DNA of 9,723 nucleotides, taken from the NCBI GenBank assembly GCA_035624215.1, contig DASPRY010000181.1, forward strand, positions 1 through 9,723. The letters are read 5' to 3'. Within the stretch, counting starts at the first letter, position 1. Each line of letters begins with the position of its first letter. The notes under the pieces are model-generated. The model saw only the letters and a program-made list of their open reading frames with translations, was not told the DNA's origin and did not search any database. This document shows, piece after piece, positions 5,230 through 9,723 of this stretch. Source of the DNA: JAFAGX01 sp035624215 (GTDB taxonomy: Bacteria; Acidobacteriota; Terriglobia; Terriglobales; Acidobacteriaceae). The translations under genes and the position numbers were made by a program.

Positions 5230-7782
5230 ATGGACCGAGGGGAAATTACAAAACGGGTAGAGCGGGCGGAAAAGCTGCTGCAAAAGGGCAAAACGGCCGA
5301 AGCCCTGGACGAGTACATGCAGGTTCTGGCGGCTGAGCCGGCCAACGACACCATTACCCAAATGGCTGCCGACCTTAGCCTTTCCCTGCAACGCATTCCG
5401 CAAGCCGTGAACCTGCTAGGCAGCATGTTCGATCGGCAGGTAAAGGCCGGAGACGCCACGCGGGCAAGCCTTACTTACAAAAAGCTGTCCCGCTTCGCCA
5501 ACCCCACGTGGGAGCAGAAGATGCGCTTCGGCGAACTGCTGGAGCACTCGAATCGCAAGCTGGCGATTGAAACCTATGAAAATGCCTTCCAGGAGCTCAC
5601 GAAGCAGGGGCGTAAACAGGAATCGCTTACGCTGCTGCAGAAGATTCTGCGGCTGGATCCCGGGGAAAAGAACCTGATTCGCCTGGGTGAACTTTCCTCG
5701 GAGCTGAAGGAAAACAAGGCTGCGGCTGCCGCATTCTTGAAGGTCGCCGAGCTTGCCAAAACTGCAGGAGGAAATGCCTCGCAGTGGTTCGAAAGGGCAT
5801 ATTCCGAGGACCCTTCAGACCCGCAGATTGCGCTGGCTTATGGCAGCGGCTTGCTGGAACAAGGGCAAGCTGGCGCCGCGATTTTTGTCCTGGAAGCGCA
5901 AGTTAAAGCCGGTGGCGCAGGGGAGCCAATGCGTGAGACTTATGGCAAAGCGCTGCTGGCAGCAAACCGCTTCAATGACGCGGAGCCGGTTCTATGGCAG
6001 TTGTTTGAAGAAAATCCAGCGCGCACCCAGGAGATTGCGAAACTGATCGGACTGTTCCTCAATGCTGAACAGGATAAAGATGCGGTCACGCTGGCAAGTA
6101 AACTCGCCGGATACTATCAGCAGAAGAATGACCGCCGTCCTTTCTTAGCGATGATGCAGGAGGTCACTTCCAAGACCCGCTCTTCGGCCGTCATGCTCGA
6201 ATTCATGAGCGAGCAGTTCAATGCGGCCAATCGGGAGAACGACTATTGCCAGACGCTGCTGAAGCTGTTCGATCTTTACTGCAGTATGGGTGATTTCAAT
6301 AAAGCAGCCGAGGCCCTGGATCGTGCGGCTGAAGTAGACGCCTACGAACACGGGCACCACAAGCGTCTGCAGATGCTGAAGGGGAAGATTGATGAGAACC
6401 ATTACAAGCTGATCGCCCAGCGTTTTAGCGGCATGGCAGATTCTGTGGCGACTCCAGTTGTCCCCGAAGAAAAGCTTCTAGGCGCAGCGGCGCTGCAGGA
6501 TTTGATGCTGCAGGCAGAGATTCTTGTGCAGTATGGAATGCGATCGAAGGCCCTGGAACGTCTGCAGCGAATTCAACAACTCTTTCCTCACGAGGAGGAG
6601 CGCAACACCGCGCTGCAGCAACTTTACATGACCGCGGGGTTGGTTCCGACTTATGCCAGCTCGGAACCGGCGGCGCAAGCCGCGCCAGTTTCCCGGCCTG
6701 CACCTGCCCCGGTGGTGGAGAGCGCGCCGCCACAAACGGCAGATATGAGCGGTTTTGCCCGGGTCGCCGAAATTACTCGCAAGATCTACCGGCAGAATAA
6801 TGCAGACGCGGTCATGGCCACGGCGGCCAACGAAATTGGAGCCCAGTGGAAGGCAACCCGCTGCCTGATCGCGGCGCGCAAGCCTGGCCTGCGGCCGACC
6901 AGCACCAAGGAATTTTGCGGCAATGGCGTCAAGCCTGCAGACCCCGTGGCGCTAGAAAAAATAATTACTGCTATCCATGATTTGACCATCCAGCGAAACG
7001 GAACGGTGAGTTCGGGAAACGTGCAACTAGCTTCAGAACTGCAGATTGTCCGGGATTCCCTCGGCTCGCTTGGAGTCGCTTCGCTGCTGGCCCTGCCGTT
7101 GGTAGACGGCGCGGAACCAGTTGGGGTTCTTATCCTCATGCAGGCCGCGCCTCTGGCCTGGAATTCGAATGAGCTGGTCGTTCTCAAAACCGTATGCGAC
7201 CAGATCGTGTTGGCTTTGAACAACGCAGGACTGCGGCGGCTGGTCAAGAGCCTGTCCGTAACGGACGAGCGCTCTGGATTGCTGAAACGGGCATCGTATC
7301 TCGACCTGCTGATGGCAGAGACCCGCCGCAACGCCCAGCAAAGCACGCCTTTAAGCGTCCTGCTTATGCAATTCGGCGACAAGAATGGGATGCTGAAGGA
7401 ACTGGGCGAAGCGGGAGTGGAAACGATGATGCAGCAGATCGGCCAGTTATTTGCAGCCAACATTCGCCAGAACGATTTGGCATTTCGCTATGAGACCACG
7501 ACCATCGCGATTACGCTTGGTGAAACCGCCGAAAAAGAAGCCGTCATGGCGGCGGAAAAGCTGCACCGACTCGTGGCGCAGGTGAAGCTGGGAGAAAAGC
7601 AGGCTGCGATCCGCTTCAACGCTGGAGTGGCGCAAGCCGTGGTGCGCGCCGAGTTCGACCCAGTCGACATCGTGACCGAAGTTGCCAATCGTGCCGAACA
7701 GGCATTGCTAGCCGCCTTTGCCCAAGGTGCAAATAAGATCGTAGCCTTAGCGCCATCCGCCGCTGCCGCGGCTGTTGCGTAA
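5230..7782 (+). CDS. TPR-GAF protein with degenerate GGDEF domain
   Basis: An 850-residue protein with no signal peptide or TM segment, so cytoplasmic. Residues 1 to about 470 are helical repeats of TPR type (for example AEKLLQKGKTAEALDEYMQVLAAEP, 13-37). A Pro/Ala-rich linker spans about 478-503. A GAF-like sensory domain covers about 508-672. The C-terminal domain, about 675-840, has the order of a GGDEF domain: DERSGLLKRASYLDLL (679-694) mirrors the opening DPLTGL-N-R region, and DLAFRYETTTIAITLGET (749-766) mirrors the active-site hairpin. The GGDEF motif itself is replaced by ETTTI (755-759), and the first metal-binding Asp position appears to be Gln714. It should therefore be inactive as a diguanylate cyclase and may be a scaffold or nucleotide/ligand sensor. 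The tail is alanine-rich. ATG 5230 is the first start after the in-frame TAA at 5209, and its ribosome-binding site is poor. Confidence 0.88.
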   Translation: MDRGEITKRVERAEKLLQKGKTAEALDEYMQVLAAEPANDTITQMAADLSLSLQRIPQAVNLLGSMFDRQVKAGDATRASLTYKKLSRFANPTWEQKMRFGELLEHSNRKLAIETYENAFQELTKQGRKQESLTLLQKILRLDPGEKNLIRLGELSSELKENKAAAAAFLKVAELAKTAGGNASQWFERAYSEDPSDPQIALAYGSGLLEQGQAGAAIFVLEAQVKAGGAGEPMRETYGKALLAANRFNDAEPVLWQLFEENPARTQEIAKLIGLFLNAEQDKDAVTLASKLAGYYQQKNDRRPFLAMMQEVTSKTRSSAVMLEFMSEQFNAANRENDYCQTLLKLFDLYCSMGDFNKAAEALDRAAEVDAYEHGHHKRLQMLKGKIDENHYKLIAQRFSGMADSVATPVVPEEKLLGAAALQDLMLQAEILVQYGMRSKALERLQRIQQLFPHEEERNTALQQLYMTAGLVPTYASSEPAAQAAPVSRPAPAPVVESAPPQTADMSGFARVAEITRKIYRQNNADAVMATAANEIGAQWKATRCLIAARKPGLRPTSTKEFCGNGVKPADPVALEKIITAIHDLTIQRNGTVSSGNVQLASELQIVRDSLGSLGVASLLALPLVDGAEPVGVLILMQAAPLAWNSNELVVLKTVCDQIVLALNNAGLRRLVKSLSVTDERSGLLKRASYLDLLMAETRRNAQQSTPLSVLLMQFGDKNGMLKELGEAGVETMMQQIGQLFAANIRQNDLAFRYETTTIAITLGETAEKEAVMAAEKLHRLVAQVKLGEKQAAIRFNAGVAQAVVRAEFDPVDIVTEVANRAEQALLAAFAQGANKIVALAPSAAAAAVA

Positions 7783-8187
7783 TTTGACGTGCGGGGTCAA
7801 TGAGTGTAATCGCCTGACTGCAACATTCCCGGCATCTCATCCACGTTTCATGTTTACCTCCAACGAAACAAAGCTCAGTTTGAACTGCGTGATTCGGAAA
7901 AGAAGTTTGGGTTGTCTCGCCTCAGGGGGGTATTGCGTCTCAACTGGCGGGAACTGCTCTTCGGAGAAACGAGATCAGATTAATTGACAGTATAGCCGCG
8001 AAGCTAAAGAAGTGGCCGATTTCTCAACTGTTGTAACATCTCGATCACGCTCATAATCCCGCCGGCTGAGGGGTTTTTGCGTGTAAACGCCTGGTTGCGT
8101 GAATCACGTTAACTGTGACATTTTGAATCTTTGAGCAGATCTGGCCCATTGTTCATCTCATACATGACCGAGTAGACCCGGGAACCA
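7783..8187. other. 405-bp intergenic region with no convincing gene
   Basis: This stretch lies between two co-directional genes. A 70-codon open frame overlaps the end of the TPR gene (7775-7987) but shows no recognisable protein. An exact TTGACA sits at 7984-7989, yet no good -10 follows at 15-18 bp. An odd palindrome CGTGA-A-TCACG is at 8098-8108, about 80 bp before the CuA gene, and could be an operator. A weak terminator candidate lies at 8055-8078. The promoter of the CuA gene is probably in the last 100 bp, but I could not place it. Confidence 0.5.
8055..8078 (+). terminator. Weak candidate intrinsic terminator
   Basis: AATCCC (8055-8060) can pair with GGGGTT (8070-8075), one G-U pair included, across a 9-nt loop containing the self-complementary GCCGGC. 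Five T bases run from 8074 to 8078. The stem is short and lies about 270 bp beyond the TPR gene stop, so it could end read-through from that gene ahead of the CuA unit. Fold energy was not computed. Confidence 0.3.
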
Positions 8188-8709
8188 ATGAAGAAGAAGA
8201 TTGAATTTGCGGCGGGGATGGCTTTGTTTGCATTAGCGCTTCTGTCCACCCGCTTTTACATGGTGGACCTGCCGGTCTGGCATTTTCTGGGCGGAGACAA
8301 TGGGCCCGATCCGGCCACCTTGCACCTCCGCGGGGAATTCGTGGAGAGCAATCTGGGGACCGCTGAGTATCCGGCAGGATCGTTCACCGTGCGCATGATT
8401 GCGCAGCAATATGATTTCGTGCCGCAATGTGTGGTTGTGCCAGTCGGTGTGCAGGTCCGGTTTCGCATTACGAGCGCGGACACGGTGCATTTGCTCACCT
8501 TCCTAGGCACGGACTATGGGCTTAAGGCGCTTCCGGGGACGATTACCGAAGCTACGTTCACGTTTCCGAAATCTGGGACGTTAAAGATTCCATGCCACGA
8601 GTTCTGCGGCGCGGGGCATTACACGATGAGGAGCCAGCTCGATGTGGTGCCCAAGGAACAGTTTGCTGCACTTCGTCCCAATGAAAGGCGGACTTGTGAT
8701 GCGCGCTAA
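8188..8709 (+). CDS. Cytochrome c oxidase subunit II-like CuA protein (ba3 type, one TM)
   Basis: A 173-residue protein: a short lysine-rich N-terminus, one TM segment at about 7-25, then a cupredoxin domain facing the periplasm. The CuA site is complete. CHEFCGAGHYTM (136-147) supplies Cys136, Cys140, His144, Met147 and the Glu138 backbone contact, and His101 in DTVHLL is the upstream ligand. AQQYDFVP (72-79), RFRITSAD (91-98) and LPGTITEATFTFPKSG (115-130) follow the compact ba3/B-type subunit II pattern known from Thermus, whose length is nearly the same. Canonical caa3/aa3 subunits II have two TMs and are longer. The CuA centre accepts electrons from cytochrome c and passes them to subunit I. 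No subunit I follows: the next gene, overlapping by 11 bp, is a diheme cytochrome c. The start is ATG 8188, with only a weak upstream GGGA. The C-terminal 15 residues are extra and not conserved in my recollection. Confidence 0.9.
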   Translation: MKKKIEFAAGMALFALALLSTRFYMVDLPVWHFLGGDNGPDPATLHLRGEFVESNLGTAEYPAGSFTVRMIAQQYDFVPQCVVVPVGVQVRFRITSADTVHLLTFLGTDYGLKALPGTITEATFTFPKSGTLKIPCHEFCGAGHYTMRSQLDVVPKEQFAALRPNERRTCDAR

Positions 8710-9454
8710 TCAGAAGGCTCGCATTAAGACAAGACAGCGGATTCCGATCGCATTGCAGGTTCTTGGCTTTTGCCTTTTATCGGGGTGGTCAGGCTCTTCG
8801 GCGCAGCGGGAAGAACCGGAACCGCCGCTTCACGTGCCGACGGATGTGGCATGGACTAAGGAAACGCTGGTGACAGTTTCCAGTGGCGACGCTTTTCGGG
8901 GATTGTTGCTGGCGCGGCGGTGCGTTCACTGTCATGGAGAAGAGGGATACAGCGCGACGGGAATGATTCCGAATCTGGCGGGTATGGATCGGCTGTCGTT
9001 CTGGAAGCAGATGCAGGATTTCCGGTCGGGAAAACGCACGTCGGTTGTGATGCAGGAAGTCGCGAGCCGAAACACGGGGCGAGATTCTGCCGATCTAGCG
9101 GCTTATTACTCCATGCTGCCAACGGCCGATGATCCGCAAGACAACCGATGGTTTCCGCAAGCCATGCAACACGCTCTGCGTGCCCCGGCGGCGATCGAAC
9201 TGATTCTGTTCGGAGACGCGAGCCGTGGGATACCGCCATGCCAAGCGTGCCATGGGCCGGTGGCCTTTGTGAAGGGTGCGCCGCCGCTATCCAGACAAAA
9301 CGGAGATTACCTCAGAGAGCAGCTGGATCATTTTGCGAGCGGGGAACGCGCCAACGATATCAACGTGCGAATGCGGACTATCGCGCGCAAGTTGGCCGAT
9401 GAGGAAAAGAGAGCTATTTCCGAATACTATGGAGCCGGGTTGGGGCCAGGTTAA
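8699..9454 (+). CDS. Secreted diheme cytochrome c (c4/c553-like)
   Basis: A 251-residue protein with two class I cytochrome c domains. Residues 1-35 form a Sec signal peptide: a basic n-region, a hydrophobic core at about 15-30, and a likely cleavage after SSA (33-35). Heme-binding motifs are CVHCH (75-79) and CQACH (181-185). Likely axial methionines are Met118 and Met225, each in the stretch before the closing helix (ADLAAYYSML, 131-140; EKRAISEYYG, 236-245), as in cytochrome c4. It would carry electrons in the periplasm, plausibly to or from the CuA protein encoded just upstream. I chose ATG 8699 because AAAGG (8684-8688) sits 10 nt ahead and the signal peptide then starts cleanly. In-frame alternatives at 8681 and 8642 lie deeper inside the CuA gene and lack such a site. 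The 11-bp overlap suggests translational coupling. Confidence 0.9.
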   Translation: MRANQKARIKTRQRIPIALQVLGFCLLSGWSGSSAQREEPEPPLHVPTDVAWTKETLVTVSSGDAFRGLLLARRCVHCHGEEGYSATGMIPNLAGMDRLSFWKQMQDFRSGKRTSVVMQEVASRNTGRDSADLAAYYSMLPTADDPQDNRWFPQAMQHALRAPAAIELILFGDASRGIPPCQACHGPVAFVKGAPPLSRQNGDYLREQLDHFASGERANDINVRMRTIARKLADEEKRAISEYYGAGLGPG

Positions 9455-9537
9455 GCGGATGCTGGCGATCAGGGCGAACCACTGTAACTGGTGCAAAATC
9501 GCCATTACACTCATCAACCAGGCAGCCTCCCGAATCT

Positions 9538-9553
9538 GTCAGTCCTCACTGAC
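9538..9553. repeat. Perfect 6-bp hairpin after the cytochrome gene
   Basis: GTCAGT (9538-9543), loop CCTC, ACTGAC (9548-9553). No T-tract follows on the plus strand, so it is not a standard intrinsic terminator. It lies about 85 bp after the cytochrome stop and just ahead of the thiolase promoter candidate at 9571, where it could be an operator or part of an end-of-transcript structure. Confidence 0.3.
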
Positions 9554-9570
9554 CCGCGTGGTTGTGCCGG

Positions 9571-9600
9571 TTGCCGCTCGTAATCGGGCGCTGCTACACT
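9571..9600 (+). promoter_or_regulatory. Candidate sigma-70-type promoter of the thiolase gene
   Basis: TTGCCG (9571-9576) and TACACT (9595-9600) each match consensus at four of six positions and are separated by 18 bp. Predicted transcription would begin near 9607, giving a leader of about 47 nt. This would make the thiolase a separate unit from the CuA/cytochrome pair. Confidence 0.4.
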
Positions 9601-9653
9601 GAAAAGTTTTCATCCACTCAGAATCGTCTGATGCAAGGACTCATCTTCAAACC

Positions 9654-9723
9654 ATGCTGAAACCGGGAGACATCGCCATCGTCAGCGGGGCCCGCACGCC
9701 CTTTGGCCGCTATTGCGGCAAGC
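9654..9723 (+). CDS. Thiolase (acetyl-CoA acyltransferase family), N-terminal fragment cut by window edge
   Basis: Only the first 23 codons are visible. The segment IAIVSGARTPFGRYCGK (7-23) matches the highly conserved thiolase N-terminus, where the RTPFG motif follows the first beta strand. Thiolases either condense two acetyl-CoA or cleave 3-ketoacyl-CoA in beta-oxidation; 23 residues cannot tell which. The catalytic cysteine and the His/Cys pair lie beyond the edge. ATG 9654 is chosen because no other start occurs in frame upstream, and AAGGA (9635-9639) lies 14 nt ahead, somewhat far for a Shine-Dalgarno. A 9-codon frame starting at ATG 9631 overlaps this start. Confidence 0.85.
   Translation, partial: MLKPGDIAIVSGARTPFGRYCGK

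Noticed and set aside
6786..7463. 225-codon open frame on the minus strand inside the TPR-GAF gene
   Set aside because: Composition-driven shadow of the long plus-strand gene, with no motif and no ribosome-binding site.
7775..7987. 70-codon frame starting inside the end of the TPR gene
   Set aside because: Cys- and Ser-rich without a known domain and with no clear start signal; not supported as a gene.
7984..8012. Consensus TTGACA as a promoter for the CuA gene
   Set aside because: No acceptable -10 hexamer at 15-18 bp, and it lies about 200 bp before the start with a possible terminator in between.
8642..8698. Longer N-terminus for the diheme cytochrome
   Set aside because: The added residues lie inside the CuA gene, would bury the signal peptide, and lack a ribosome-binding site; ATG 8699 fits better.

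Overview
The window looks like ordinary chromosomal DNA from a free-living, moderately high-GC, Gram-negative-type bacterium. The mix of a TPR/GAF/GGDEF-like giant, a LemA plus GIDE-domain membrane pair, a ba3-type CuA protein and a secreted diheme cytochrome c is most reminiscent of Acidobacteriota. That assignment is an inference from gene content, not from a marker gene. I see no rRNA, tRNA, CRISPR array, transposase or phage gene.

Left half (positions 1-5031): all five genes are on the minus strand. In transcription order they are an APC-family amino acid permease (5031-3682), a kynureninase-like PLP enzyme (3584-2418), a GIDE/BAM-domain membrane protein (2277-1174), a LemA-family membrane protein (1156-587), and a stand-alone CTP-synthase-type glutamine amidotransferase (539 to the window edge, C-terminus cut off). 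The permease and kynureninase suggest uptake and cleavage of tryptophan-derived amino acids. GIDE and LemA lie 17 bp apart and form a conserved envelope module. Three of these genes (permease, kynureninase, amidotransferase) have a -10-like hexamer ending exactly 6 nt before the start codon and no visible Shine-Dalgarno sequence, which suggests leaderless transcripts.

Right half (positions 5230-9723): all genes are on the plus strand. A 198-bp divergent regulatory region separates the permease from an 850-residue TPR-GAF-degenerate GGDEF protein. A 405-bp gap follows, with one weak terminator candidate and no convincing gene. Next comes a two-gene unit encoding a one-TM CuA protein (cytochrome c oxidase subunit II, ba3 type) and a secreted diheme cytochrome c, overlapping by 11 bp. 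No oxidase subunit I lies on either side within the window. The window ends in the first 23 codons of a thiolase, preceded by its own plausible promoter.

The points most worth a second look are the orphan CuA/diheme cytochrome pair, the GGDEF domain with lost catalytic residues on a TPR-GAF scaffold, the GIDE-LemA pair, and the repeated leaderless-promoter architecture.
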